Source: Latrodectus hesperus (taxonomy: Eukaryota; Arthropoda; Arachnida; Araneae; Theridiidae). From it: a DNA stretch of 64,000 nucleotides. Of this stretch, positions 25,990 to 40,290 are shown one piece after another (position 1 is the first letter of the stretch; the number at the start of each line of letters is the position of its first letter). The stretch spans positions 4,486,949 through 4,550,948 of the forward strand of contig CM075856.1 of NCBI GenBank assembly GCA_037975125.1, written 5' to 3'. The position numbers were made by a program, and so were the translations under genes. The notes under the pieces are model-generated. The model made no database searches, was not told where the DNA came from, and saw only the letters and a program-made list of their open reading frames with translations.

Positions 25990-26502
25990 GGACCTGACGG
26001 CATCACCCACCACCGAGTCCAACAATGGGATGCAGACCAGCTGCACCAGTGCTAGTCAGGTCCTATACGCTCACAGTACATCCCTGAAGTGGCCTCCACC
26101 CTTAACGAGTCATCCAGTAGATGTACCGATCGCTTGATCCATAAAGCCGATTGATGTGCTGAGGACCACAACACACCTCCCGTTTACCTGAAGCAGAGGC
26201 CAAAGCAATGTGTTGGTCTCTGGGTACCTCAATTACCAGGACCCTCCTTTCCAGGGACACGGGTCTCCACGCACGGCAAACACGTGGATGATTTAGTCCC
26301 CAAGAGTAGCTAATAGCAACAGAGCGGCGAAAGCTACTCAAGGGGAGCCCTCAACCTCTTGCGAGGCAACCACACTGAGGGAGAAGAGGAAGAAAAAGCA
26401 GAAGAGTAGAGGACAGATAAAGAGAAAGAAGAGGATAGATCACTGGGGTACTTCGGGATTGTGACACCCGTGTTTACCTAAAGAAGGTAAAACCCTGAGG
26501 GG
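25990..26502 (-). promoter_or_regulatory. LINE 5' UTR, probable internal Pol II promoter region
   Basis: About 500 bp of distinctly GC-richer sequence between the right TSD and ORF1, with no long frame. APE-type LINEs usually hold an internal promoter here. I see no certain core element. A small hairpin (gtttacc ... ggtaaaac, about 26473-26493) lies close to the 5' terminus. Confidence 0.5.
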
Positions 26503-26560
26503 GAGCAGCTTCGGGTATTGGATATGTCGTTCACATAATTTCCGTCAATTCAATATATTG
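26503..26560 (-). pseudogene. Gypsy remnant upstream of the inserted LINE
   Basis: Starts with the second TSD copy. On the minus strand a frame (NYVNDISNTRSCS) runs across the TSD into the Gypsy sequence that resumes at 20793, supporting one split element. It decays or ends within about 100 bp, and no LTR follows. Confidence 0.5.
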
Positions 26561-26599
26561 ATGCCATTACCTTATACTACAGCAGAAGTATATAAATGC

Positions 26600-27189
26600 T
26601 CATAATGCTTTCCTCTTTATCATATAATGAATAACCATCACATAATGATCATATAATATATAGTGATACATATTTATATGCCATATCATGAAAAAATAAT
26701 TTACTTTTAAAAATATGTTCTTAATAAAAAGTTAAAATAAGAAATATTAATCAAATTCTGATAAATCAGATTATTCAAAAGCTAGTCATTATTTTCTATT
26801 TTTGACCAATTTTTGCTGTGAATATTATTTACCGGTTTTTTAATTTTCAAATTCAACACTCTTTTCTCATTTTTTACTATATTTTAATTACATAGCAAGA
26901 ATTTTTTTTACATTTTACTATTATCATTTTAAATTAAATTTTAAAACAAATCGTTATTTGGGAAAAATGGTAGAATAGGTCCTAGAAGCGATTTTGTATT
27001 GAACTGTCCTCTAACCACAATTAAAAAAAGTATTTAAAATAAATTTTATTTAGATATTTATATAAAAAGTATTGAAAATAAATTTTATTATTGCTTTCGA
27101 TTCTTCGTGGTGTATCGAGAATTTTTAATTAAAGTTTTAAATCAGGAATCTCATCAAAATTCTGAAGAATTCTACTTATTTTATTTATT
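26600..27189. other. AT-rich DNA, nothing recognised
   Basis: No coding or element signal seen. Confidence 0.5.
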
Positions 27190-27358
27190 GGCCGATATGA
27201 ATCCGTACGTTTAGCTCTCTGGTCTTTGGTTCAACTGTTTGTAAGCTTAAATACTATTTTAGAGGTATAGATGTTTGTAATGGTTCGGAATACTATTTGA
27301 ACTGAAGGTTCCGGTCTAGTTAGCCCTAGGGTGCAAAAAATGACGGTTGAACCAATTA
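27190..27358 (+). mobile_element. Degenerate family-A SINE
   Basis: Aligns by eye with the intact copy at 3078: ggccga, cttcggttcaac (here ctttggttcaac), atgtttgtaatggttcgg, ggttccggtctagttagccc and the end gacggttga. The B box is mutated, so it is an old copy. Confidence 0.7.
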
Positions 27359-28572
27359 TTAATATTTTGCGTATCAAATGTATACATATTTTATAAATTA
27401 TATATTTTATATATATATTATTTTTATATATATATTTTATAATTTAAATGTTTTAATTGAATTGCAAGTTGTTGTTGTTGGCTTATCCTCTTTAAAGATA
27501 AGATATTTGTCAGATCAACTCCAATAAATTGTTGACAGTTAAAAAATCAATGATTAGCAAGGGATCTGAAAATAAATCCTCCCGGGAAAGTCCGACTCAA
27601 TCCAGAATGTTTCGATGAGGCTGGATGGTCACAGCATTTTTTACAAGAGGAACAGTTTTTTGTACCACGTTCTAATGATAAGCATTTTAGATGTCCACTT
27701 GAGAAATTGGTCATGGCAGTTTGAGATTTTCCGTCACATTTTATTTACAAAAGAGTTCCAAGAGATGTTAAATTGCATGTATAGAATTAAGATGATATAC
27801 GAAAAAAATGCGCTAAAACGGTTTATCATGTGTTTTGAAAGTGCACTAGATAATTTAAAATAATATTATCTAATCTATTTTTATTTGCAATATTTAATTG
27901 ATTACATTAATTCAAATAAATGAAAAATATATCCTTATTAGTCAAAAACTACCCTTCGTTGTTTTTAAAGAAATTTTAACTACTACTTTCCGATGATTCT
28001 GCATTTTTCTTAAATTCTACATTTCATTAACATAGTCTTTTAGACTGATCAATGATTACAAAAAACACAGATTAAAAGAATATGACAATAAAAATTAATT
28101 GAAAATCAAAGAATTATCGTATTTGTAACTATAAATTTTTCAGCAAATTAGATACCAACAATCGAAACAGTTTTTTTGTGAAAAAATAAATACACGGAAT
28201 GTATCATTTTCATATAAATTTGTATATTCTTTCTATAAAACATGGGAGACGTTTCCGATGGGTCATATTTATAATTATTTTGGATATTTCTCATAAAATA
28301 ATTTAACACATGATACCTTGACTTGATATTAACGTGTATTAAATATTTCAACTGTTCCACCATATTTGCATGAATACGAAATTTTATTAACCAAAGAGTT
28401 CTGATATTTTTATCTTTATTTGCAATGAATACAATTTTACAGTTAGCTTTCTGTTAATGGATGATAATTTATTTATAGTTTTATGAGGAGAATTAACCAT
28501 GGCAAGCTACATATTTTGCAGTGACATACCTATCAATAAAAATATTGTAAAAATATAACCATTTTGAAATTT
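27359..28572. other. AT-rich DNA, nothing certain
   Basis: Holds a short TATATATTTTATATAT cluster near 27395-27445 and a (GTT)4 run at about 27468-27480 that could be the tail of an unrecognised minus-strand retroposon. The 82-codon frame at 27615-27863 has no recognisable domain. Confidence 0.5.
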
Positions 28573-28930
28573 AAAAGTAATATATGCATACATATTTACA
28601 ATTTAAATATTTATACATAACGAAACTACAAAAACTCATAAAAATTTACTTATCAGTTTCGAGAAATATATGGGCTGTATTTTATTGTATTCAACTTGTA
28701 TTTGAATACAAATCCATATATAAATCAAATTATATAAAAGTAATAAATGCATACATATTTATAATTTAGATATTTATATATAACAAAACTACAAAAACCC
28801 ATTAAAATTTAATTATCAGTTTCGAGAAATATATAGGCTGTATTTTATTGTATTCAATTTGTATTTGAATACAAATCCATATATAAATCAAATTTGTATT
28901 TGAATACAAATCCCTATATAAATCAACCAT
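28573..28930. repeat. Two-copy tandem duplication, period 163 bp, plus short third-copy pieces
   Basis: Unit 1 begins aaaagtaatatatgcatac at 28573 and unit 2 begins aaaagtaataaatgcatac at 28736. Both contain tatcagtttcgagaaatata and the palindromic phrase ttgtatttgaatacaa. After unit 2 the ttgtatttgaatacaaatcc segment is repeated again. Divergence between units is low. Confidence 0.88.
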
Positions 28931-31200
<2,270 letters not shown>

Positions 31201-31207
31201 TTTAAGA

Positions 31208-31745
31208 TACTTTTCCATTTCGCCGGCGCAGGAGATAAAGTTGCCAAAAATGATACAACCGGCGCTAGAAGGAATATCTCCGCTGGTAACCTTTTACTGC
31301 TACGTTTCTAAAACATGTGACGGCCTTTCACTGTTCGACCCTAGTTTTTCCATTTCATAATTCATAATTTTAAGGCATGTTGCTACATATACAAATTTCA
31401 TAATTTCATAAAATCTCTCTAGAAAAAATCGGATTTTAAAAACATATCTTAAAAAATATTAATCGTAACAAATTCCCATAAAAATATTTAAAAAATAAGA
31501 TTTTGAAATATGAATCTCCTGATAAATTGTAATCTAATAGAATAAGTAAATAAATTGAGGCTCTGGCACCCATCATTCCACGCATAGCATGAACACGAAA
31601 ACAACAATTAAATAAATAAATTTAAATGTTTTTTATGTAAAACAACATTATTTAAAAAAAATTTTGTGTATACTGCGTGTTGTCGCCAATTGGCGACTTA
31701 ATTTTCCCTTGGCGAGATTTGCGCCGGCGAAATGGAAAAGTACCC
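31208..31745. mobile_element. MITE-like element with GC-rich inverted termini
   Basis: The ends are inverted repeats: tacttttccatttcgccggc at 31210-31229 (extending through gc), and the complement from gcgccggcgaaatggaaaag at 31721-31740 through ta. A direct repeat tttttaa lies at 31201-31207 and 31746-31752, suggesting a 7-8 bp TSD. The interior is AT-rich and non-coding. Near the right end is a perfect 16-bp palindrome, gtcgccaattggcgac (31682-31697). No transposase is present. A hAT-like origin would fit the TSD length but is unproven. Confidence 0.72.
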
Positions 31746-31752
31746 TTTTTAA

Positions 31753-34700
31753 TTAATCAATGGACAGCATTTTCCAAGATAAGTTATTTATTTCCTATAT
31801 TTAAAACAAAAATGAAAAACAATAAAAGTTTAAAATTAATGTTTCAAAACTGATTAATCCATCATACTTTTGCCTTTAACAAATATTTTTTTCTTTTATT
31901 ACATAAACTTTTTTTTTTTTTTTTTACAAAAAAATGGCATTTTACAATTACTATGTTGTGCTTTCGGATTTAAAACATTCAATAAATTATGTCCCGAGCA
32001 CAATGTTTTTCCTTTATATTCGCATTAAGTTACAATAATCTTAAGAAAAGTTATTTCTACCAATGATAATCGTTTAATACAATTTGAATTTCTTACATAG
32101 TTTTTATTTTAATCCTTGAGAGAGGATTAATAGAACAATCCTCCTTCTTTTTAATTGTTGTATTTGTTTACGTCACATTTATTTTATATGTTTGAAGTGA
32201 AAATATTTTATAGATTTTGAAATTTGTTTTCCTTAAGAAAATGAAATTTCCTTTCTTATTAAAATTTTGCCTTGAAAAACATATTCTGAAAGAGTTAATT
32301 TTGTATTTTATGAAATAGTAATTTTTAATCTTTTAACCCAATAACTTTTTTATGAAAAAAGTTTGCAGAGTGGCGAAATTTATCATTACATAATAAGTGT
32401 ATATTTTTAAAAATCATATATTCTAGTTTTTCATAATAAAACATAATTTTGAAAATATGGAATTTTTAGTAACTTATACATAACTTTTCAAAATGTAAAT
32501 TATTAATAAACAGTGAATAAAACACTTCAATTAATTTTTTAAATATTTGGTCTTGTAAATAGTTTCACTTCCTTTTAAATATTTATAGGTAATTGCTAAA
32601 AATATTCAATAAATTTTTCATACTTTTAAACGAGTAGTTAATATATATTTTCTTTGCTAATTTATTGCACATTAATGATAAATTAGAAATATTATATTAT
32701 AATATTATGATGTGAAAGAAATTTTATAAATTGAAAATATAAAATGAATACATAATAATTATAGTTACATAAGGTAAAATGTTTAGAAATATCCATAAAA
32801 AATATTTCCTTACATAAAATAATTTTTTTTATTTTAGAATTAATATTTAATAGATTAATATATGTAATATTTAAGTGATAATATAAATAATAATACACAC
32901 CCACACATTTCTAAATTTGTATAACATGTAGTTATCTTTGCTTATCAGTTCTTTCAATTCATTTTCGAAAGCTTTTGTATCAATTATGTTTTAAAATTAA
33001 AGGAAAACGAATGAAATGTTTATCTACTTTAGTTAATTTTTCTCAATATTAATAATCGGGATGTAGTTTTCTTCAAAACTCCTCCGCATTTTTTATTAAT
33101 TCAGAAAAAGCTCAAGTTAAATCAAGACCGTAATGGTTTCTTTTTCTAGAGATTCTTACAGCAAACTCTATTTTTATTCTTTACGCGTGAATGCATTTTT
33201 TCATTTATTTTCAAGTTATTTATTCCTGTAAGCTTCTTAGAATGTCTTTTAAATCACATGATCTAAAAGTAAATTACAGAGAAATATTATTTGATCGGAG
33301 TGAATGAAATCACAATTTTCTAAAAAGATACCCTCCATTCATCTGTTGAAAAATATTTTTAAATTTATTATTCAATTAAATGAATAAATAAAAGGATTTG
33401 TTAACATTTAACACAGAATGTTAATAAGACATAAAAATGCTGTAAAACATAAAGATATATTTCAAAAATCTAAAATATTTACATTTCATTTAAATTTTTT
33501 CATAAAAATTTGTATTTAAAGGTTATTCACTAAAAAATGTAAATAATAGGAATATTTAAGTTTTTTTAGATTTCAATCATTTTCTAGAAATCAGCACCCT
33601 TTTCTAGGAAAATTAATTTTGGATTTTAGAAATTTTACAATTTTATTTTCAGTTCAAGTAAAGCAATGGATTAAATAGATCTATTTATTTTCTTGATATC
33701 TTGGATGTTTTCCTGTAAAGATTGTTTTATAGTCTTCCTCCTATATGTTATCCTTTGATATAAATTTTGTTATTTTTTAAAAAAAAATTACTGGAATTTC
33801 TATTGGACCTTGATTTATAAAAAATAAGATATTTTCTTCAAAATTGAACTATTTATAAATAAAAATGGATTTTTTTTTTTAGTTTTTGCTGTAAAAATAT
33901 TCAGTTCTGCAAATTCATTTATGAATTACATATTTTACGGAAAAATAATAATTGTATAGTTTCAAATATGTCAAATTTTCCGTAGATGATAGCTAAACTG
34001 ATCATCAAATACTTGATTGATTATTTAGTTAAATATGAATGAAAACATAAAAATCAGTTGTTAATTTTATAAAATATAATCTTATAAAATATCTGTATTT
34101 TTTTCGAATTTCCCATTCTATATGGCTTTTTTGTAATAGTATTTGATCATTTATTTGCTATCTTCAGAAAAATAAAGATAAAATTTGACCTCCCATTTTT
34201 TTTCAACTAATTTACCGTTATTGCATGAAAATGTGCGGAGGTTAAAAAAGATTAAGGAAACAAGTAATACTGTTTTTCACTTGTTGAAATATGAGAAGCT
34301 CAGAATGGATACAAGAACTGAATATGATCATTAAATCAGTAAAGTATGGGATAAGTAAATTTACTGGAAGTTACTAAACCACATTTTGCTACTTCGAAAA
34401 AAACTTTCCTTTACTACTTGAAAATTACTTAATGGAAGTATAACTTTGCTATACCTTCTGATAATAAATAAGAGCCTGAAATTGTTACAAGGAAGGAAAT
34501 TTATTTCTAAGCATGCAATGTTTCAAGCAAACATTTCTTATGAATGAGAAAATAATAGGAAAACACAGTGGAAAAAATTACATTCTTCCTAAGAAATCTT
34601 AGTGGCCAATTCTTAAGTTAAATACTTCTTGTTTTAAGAAAAGATGTCCAGATATATAAGAATATTGACTAAAATATTTATATTTGTCCCAATTGTACAA

Positions 34701-35108
34701 ATATCTGGAGCAAAATGAATAAATTGCACACAATTACTCACATGTTTCTCTCCAAATATAGAAAAACATCCCTAGTTTCTATTGGAATTACATTAAAAAT
34801 AAAAAGCAGTAAGTGTGAAATTCAAAACTCTGTGTCCGATTCATTGGTTAATTCAAAAAATGACATTTAAATTTCTCTAGAAATAAATTAAAATCAGTTT
34901 TAAGATAGAAGTTCTGAATGAATTATTTATTTCCACTGTAGGGAGACATACGACTCAGAATGTGGTAATCGAAAATAACGTACTAAAATAATAAAATGGT
35001 TAAATACTTAAAAATGTAAATTAAAATCTTATTATAAGACGAAATAATTCTTGAATTTCTCTCTCCTTTTCTGATGGGAATTTCTGTACGTATCATTCTG
35101 ATTTATTA
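31753..35108. other. About 3.3 kb AT-rich DNA, no gene recognised
   Basis: No TE protein, RNA gene or exon seen. A 70-codon minus frame at 32692-32904 is low-complexity. Confidence 0.55.
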
Positions 35109-35110
35109 TA

Positions 35111-35883
35111 CAGGGTGGTCATTTTTAAAGTGACAGTGTTTGGAGCGTCCTGTAGCGCGATCTAATTGCTGAAATGACACCAAACTTGGTATTTAGACTA
35201 ATCAAAACATGGGAAAAAAGATAAATAAAATTTAGTGATGAAAGTCACCGCTAAAGAGTTTTGTGGTGCTTCTGTGGTTTACAATTATGAGAATTAGCAT
35301 AAAACATGGGTATCAAAGAAAAATGCAAATGCTGTGCAATGACTGCGCCAGTAATAGGGGCCATAAAAGCAAGTAGTAGACAGCTCCGACAAATAATCTC
35401 AGCTGAAGTAAACGAGCTCCAGTTGCCATGCCTCTCACGTTACTGGAACTTGTTTTTGTGTTGGTGGAGTATCAAATTTGTCTATTCTAAAAGACAAACA
35501 AAGAGAGTGTGGAATACACCTCGTGATATGTTATGTACGTCTGTGGAGAATGTTGTGCACAGAATGCACTGTGTTATTTCTGAGAACGGTGCTTACATTG
35601 AATGTTGTCCAATTCCTCATCGGGGAAGTTAATGTAGTAAATAAACATTAATAATTTAAATGTACGATTGTATGTGTTAGTATTTTTCTGTTCTCGCATT
35701 TTATACATTGTAAATTGCCACAAAATGCCCTAACGGCGATTTTTGGAACTAAAATATTTTTCACTGAATCTTTTTTCCCCCGTGTCTTGATTAGTCTAAA
35801 TACCAAGTTTGGTGTCATTTCATCTATATTAGATCGCGCTACAAGGCGCTCCAAACACTGTCACTTTAAAAAGGATCACCCTG
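35111..35883 (+). mobile_element. Non-autonomous Tc1/mariner-type element with long terminal inverted repeats (copy 2)
   Basis: Flanked by TA at 35109-35110 and 35884-35885. The ends cagggtggtc and gatcaccctg are inverted. The similarity continues inward about 190 bp on each side (shared phrases gacagtgtttggagcg, tagcgcgatcta, gacaccaaacttggtatt, ttttgtgg). The middle carries a transposase tail like copy 1 (NTPRDML, then SVENVVHRMHCVISENGA), in a frame ending at 35632 that lacks catalytic residues. The two copies differ at many positions but are colinear. Confidence 0.85.
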
Positions 35884-35981
35884 TAGTTCAACTTCTATAT
35901 GTATTCTCAGAAAAACTACTTTTCTTACATTAAGCTATTACCAGGAATTATTATGTGTGTATCCCACTCTATTGTAAGTAA

Positions 35982-36277
35982 AATTGTTGTTGTTGCACAT
36001 CGACAAATTTCCATGTATTTTGTCCTGAGTTGGGCTACTAGTTAATGGAAGTCTTCTTTTTGGAGTCAGCAATTTAAAAGCAGGTATTATGCAGAAGACA
36101 CGCAGTACTTGTCCTGCCACTCCTGAAGGATTATTTCTCTTGTGGGACACTGAGACCACGACCTAGTTAATGTGCTTCAGCCACTATAGCGAACATGTCA
36201 GATCTTCGGTTAAGCCAGTATTCGATCTCACTACCTTCCGATGATGAGAACGACACCCTAACCAGCCGCCATGTCCT
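35982..36277 (-). mobile_element. tRNA-derived SINE (family F)
   Basis: On the minus strand the head at the right reads acatggcggctggttagggt (A-box-like), with gagatcgaatac as a B-box-like segment. The far end is an AAC tail (caacaacaacaa, about 35982-35994). The body is unrelated to the other families. No clean TSD. Confidence 0.65.
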
Positions 36278-37120
36278 GAATAAAAATGTAAATGTCAATA
36301 ATGATTAATGTATCTCAACATTTTCAAAAATATAGATTTTAATAATTTTCTTATCAAAGTTTCATGCATATAAATGATTCCTTAAACGATTGTTGAATCA
36401 GCTACTTACAATCTTATTCTTTGAGATACAAAATGTAACTGAATGGAATATTTAGAGAATAGAGAACAGTACAGATGTGACTTTGTTGCTGATTATTAAA
36501 ATCTTATATTTATGAAAGAAGCAATAGCTTTTAATAAATATCGTCGAAGGCTTTGATATTTTTGTCACCAAATATTAAAAACAATTATTTTTATACATTT
36601 TTAAATGTGCTTTTTTGACAAAATAAATGCTTCTAAAGCAATGATATGACATATACGAAGAAATTCTAAACGTATGTTATATTCTAAGCGTACGTCCATA
36701 GAAACAACCTCGAGTTTAGATCAGTAATATTTTACTGTTGATTGTTACTGTCGATTGTTAACAATTTATGAGTTTATGGAAATTCAATAGCTGAAAATAA
36801 AATGTAGTTTTGCGATTAAATAAAGGTGATCAATAAGATTTAACTTTTTTCGCATAAAACGTTAAGTATGATAACAAAGAGGAAAAGGTTAACAATAAAT
36901 TTTTTGAAAGTAATTTTTAAATTTCTTGTAATTATATTTCTTGAAATAATAAGTTGTTGTAGTTACAAAATCATAATATATAAATGGTGTAATAATAAAA
37001 TTATAAAACAAATTTAAAAGAATTACAGAATATAGCAATCAGGCATTCTTAAAGGAACGGCAATTTTCAGATTTAAATCAAAATTTAGAAGGAAATTTTG
37101 TAAATTTTAATTTACAGGTT

Positions 37121-37124
<4 letters not shown>
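36278..37124. other. AT-rich DNA, nothing recognised
   Basis: No coding or element signal seen. Confidence 0.5.

Positions 37125-37170
<46 letters not shown>
37125..37170. repeat. (TA)n microsatellite
   Basis: Pure TA array of about 23 units. Confidence 0.97.
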
Positions 37171-37173
<3 letters not shown>

Positions 37174-37805
37174 TCCTGTTTGTTGGCACATTCTTCTCAA
37201 AGAATAAACTATGTTGATTACTCAATCTAATATACAAAGTGTATTAGGTTCATAAATCAATATAAAGTGGTGTATAAAAATGTCCTCTATTCTATGAAAA
37301 AAATCAGATATACAGATAGAAATATGTTGATATAAAATTCTATTGACGCAGAAACAGTAGTTTTTTCTGGGAAAATTAAAGTTTTTAGTAATGAAGACGA
37401 TAATGCCGAAAAATCAAAAACCAAGTGATAGGAACAAAAAATAAAAAAGTTACTTAATTATATATACCCAGACCCTTAAATGAATGAAGCTATAGTTGAT
37501 GTTGGTTTTATTATAATTATTTTAGTGAAAAAAATCCTCAAAATTAAAATAATCCAAGTTTTTTTGAAGAAGGTAGGTAGGTTATGGCGGAGACTTTCGG
37601 AGCTTTATGCTAAGGTGCTTGTAGCTCCCATTGAAGAAGGTATTTGGAGAGGATTTATGTAGTCAATCGACAAACCTTATTTAAGTAAAGTTAATTGAAG
37701 TCGGTGATCACTAACAGAAAAGGTCTTGATATGAGAAGAAAAAATTTGGATTTATAAATTCATATTTGAAAATAGTTCAAGGATTTTGAGTTATAACTTT
37801 CTTTT
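37171..37805. other. AT-rich DNA, nothing certain
   Basis: A slightly GC-richer patch at about 37570-37660 (frame containing RLWRRLSELYAKVLVAP) shows no family I recognise. Confidence 0.45.
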
Positions 37806-37885
37806 TCCATTAAGATTAGAATCTGTTAGACTGGCGTAGAAATTCACAGCATGCAAGAATTTTAATTTCTGGATTTGTAGATAGT

Positions 37886-38266
37886 TCAAATATCCAAGTG
37901 AATGATAATGCTCCTATTCCTAATTTTTTTCCATAGTTGATTCCTCAGATGTTCGCATAACGGACAATCTAGTAGAATATGATCTATGGTTTCAGGTTCA
38001 CCGCACTGACAGCGGTCTGTATGCCACAGATTAAACCTAAATAGAATAGAATTGGTAGGAAAGGATCTTGTTCTGGTTCTGGCCATCCATACGTCTTCTA
38101 GTCGCGATTTCGTTAACAGTCTATGATTTTTACGAATAGATGGGAGATGAGTGAATGCTTCAGCATATTTGCTATTTTTCCATTGATAGAGAAATTTCTT
38201 TAAAGTAATATTTCTTGATGTGTTGTTTCAGATCTTCAGGAGAAATAGATCGAATAGCATATTGAC
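37886..38266 (-). pseudogene. LINE ORF2 C-terminal cysteine-rich tail
   Basis: The frame at 37886-38086 reads RFNLWHTDRCQCGEPETIDH and then ILLDCPLC. This is the CxC-x(n)-H-x3-C pattern that ends ORF2 of RNase H-bearing LINEs. It is separated from the RNase H block by about 180 bp of shifted frame. Confidence 0.8.
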
Positions 38267-39205
38267 TCACTGTTGCTGCTTTCGCCAATGAGTCTCTTTA
38301 TTATCTGCAATCCCTGAATGTCCTGGAACCCAAACTAACTGTATTGACAAGCACTTTTGAGTAGATTGAATCATTTGGGATTGAAGCAGTTGAATGATAG
38401 TTGATGTCCTGGAACAATCTGAAAGAGCAGAGATGCAAGAAAGTGAATCTGTGAAACTGACATATTTTTTGGGTTCAGTGCAAATTTTAGAGACTGCAAT
38501 AAGCAGTGCCATAGCCTCTGCCGAGAAGATGGAGTTTATGGAACTAATTTTCCCTGTTATTGATAAACTAGTTGTAAAATTAACTATTGCAATACCCACA
38601 TTTGATCCCTGCTTGGAAGAATCTGTAAAAATTAAAATATATGTCTGCCACGATGACTCACAAACTTGGTGAAATTGCTTACAAATTATATCGTTTGGCA
38701 ATGATTTAGTCTGAAAAGAGAGATTCGAGGAACAAATGGAGATTTTTTTTGACATTTCTAGCCAGTCTTTTGGGACTTTTAATGTGCACAACGTATTTAT
38801 TCCTTGTTGCTCGGGCCACAATATGGCTTTAATGGCCAGAGGAAGATTACGATTAACTTGATTGTAAGTTATCTTTTCCCAAGCTGAAGCACAGGGGGAT
38901 AATGATGACTTGCTTAGATTCCGAATGTAAAAGTTTAAGGAGAGCATTTCATGTCTAGAGTGAAGAGAAGTTTCTCCTGCTTCTTGTAGAACTATCGGTA
39001 TGGGGATCCACTTGGGAAGACCTGTGGCAATTCTTAGGGCAGTGTGATATATAGTTTCAAGGATTTTGCGATCTGTTGTGCATGCTGAACTAAATATATG
39101 GCAGCCATAATCCAGACTGGAGACAATAAAGGATTTTACGATTTGTAGAAGATGATCAGTACGAGCACCCCATCTATTACCTGCGATACCTTTTAAAGCA
39201 TTCAA
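38267..39205 (-). pseudogene. LINE ORF2, RT thumb and RNase H
   Basis: A 312-codon open stretch, the longest intact piece of this element. The N-terminal part (NALKGIAGNRWGARTDHLLQ, SSLDYGCHIFSSA) is the RT thumb/connection. RNase H follows with LIFTDSSKQGS (Asp), SIFSAEAMALLIAV (Glu), SFTDSLSCISAL (Asp) and LVWVPGHSGIADNKE (His). The last catalytic Asp is replaced or frameshifted (KETHW where KETD would be expected), and the frame stops soon after. Confidence 0.85.
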
Positions 39206-40290
39206 CTTTTATGATATAGCTTTTCTCTTTTCCTGAAAATGACGACGGAAAGATAAATTGTGCGAAAAATGTAATCCTAAAATTCGAATATTTTTACTCC
39301 AGGATATAGGATAGCTGATCCTGGAGTAAAAATATTCGAATTGTTGATGAACAAGTTGAAATTAGGTTGTTGTCGTTTTGAAGAAAAATTAATCATAGAA
39401 CATTTTTGTGGGTCGATCGATAACTTCCATTCTTGACACCAATTTTGTAATATTCCAAGTGCAGATGTTAGTTTCTGCTGAAGTTTTCCCAAGTTAACAG
39501 ATTCATATAGTAGAAATATATCATCAGCGTACGTGAAGCATTTGATGTCAGGGGGAAGGATATCGTAGAGGTCTGCCATAAACACTGAGAACAGGAAAGA
39601 TGATAACACGCTCCCCTGTGGAACTCCCCTATATGAAGTGGCTGATGAAGATAGCTAATTTCTCCACTTTACTTGAAAATAGCGAATTGTAATGAATTGT
39701 TGAATCCACACAAAGCAGCGTTTCCTTTGATGTTTGCTTGAAGTAATTTATAAACTAGGCCATCTGGCCAAACTGAATCATAGACCTGGGTAATATCCAC
39801 TGCAACCAAAACAACAAATTTTCTAGAGATTCTGGCAGAAATTATATGATGATGAATGTAGATAAAATACTGTCATAACCTCGATGTGGCAGAAATCCGT
39901 GGTGATTGGGATGTACGAAAGATATTTTTAATATATGTTCAATAAATCTTTTCAAAATCATTCTTTCCATTAATTTACACCTGACACTGATCAGAGATAT
40001 AGGACGGTACGATGCCACAAGATTGGCTATCTTTCCCAGTTTTAAGATTGGAATAATAATAGAAGATTTCCATATTTCTGGTACAATACCTGTAAGCCGC
40101 GATTTATTTATCAGGGAGAGGAGGTAGTCTAGGTTGGTAGTAGTAATTCCTTTTAATATTTTTGTAGATATCTTATCTGGACCAACAGACGAATTTTTGC
40201 ATCTGGCTAAAGCTTCTTGCAGTTCAGATGCAGTAAAGGGTTTATTGTAAGAGAAATCCTCACTTGTACTTAAATCCAGTGGAATAACCT
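39206..40290 (-). pseudogene. LINE ORF2, reverse transcriptase part
   Basis: Between 40290 and about 39865 the minus strand reads SSVGPDKIS, then SSIIIPILKLGK and VASYRPISLISVRCKLMERM, followed by HHGFLPHRGYDSIL. These are RT motifs 1-2. The motif with the first catalytic Asp lies in a shifted part near 39800. The frame at 39277-39609 supplies FTYADDIFLL with the catalytic YADD, preceded by GVPQGSVLS. A perfect 25-bp inverted duplication at 39281-39342 sits where that frame ends. The true continuation, NIRILGLHFSHNLSFRRHF, lies just downstream in another frame. Confidence 0.85.

Larger units (their letters stand above)
20808..26502 (-). mobile_element. Apparently full-length APE-type LINE (RNase H-bearing, I/Jockey group) inserted in Gypsy
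   Basis: A 5.7 kb minus-strand element bounded by the 14-bp repeat gagcagcttcgggt at 20794-20807 and 26503-26516. The interrupted Gypsy sequence resumes outside both copies. Order on the minus strand: GC-richer 5' UTR, ORF1 with zinc knuckles, ORF2 with endonuclease, RT, RNase H and cysteine-rich tail, then an AT-rich 3' UTR ending in a small GC hairpin. A few frameshifts and local duplications break the frames, so it is young but probably inactive. Clade placement is inferred from domain order. Confidence 0.9.

Noticed and set aside
27615..27863. 82-codon plus frame near a (GTT)n run
   Set aside because: No domain; composition like surrounding DNA. A retroposon tail nearby is possible but unproven.
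28573..28930. CRISPR-like repeat array
   Set aside because: Only two long units without distinct spacers, in a eukaryotic context.
37480..37662. Possible host exon with RLWRRLSELYAKVLVAP
   Set aside because: No recognised family and no convincing splice sites by eye; too short to support.
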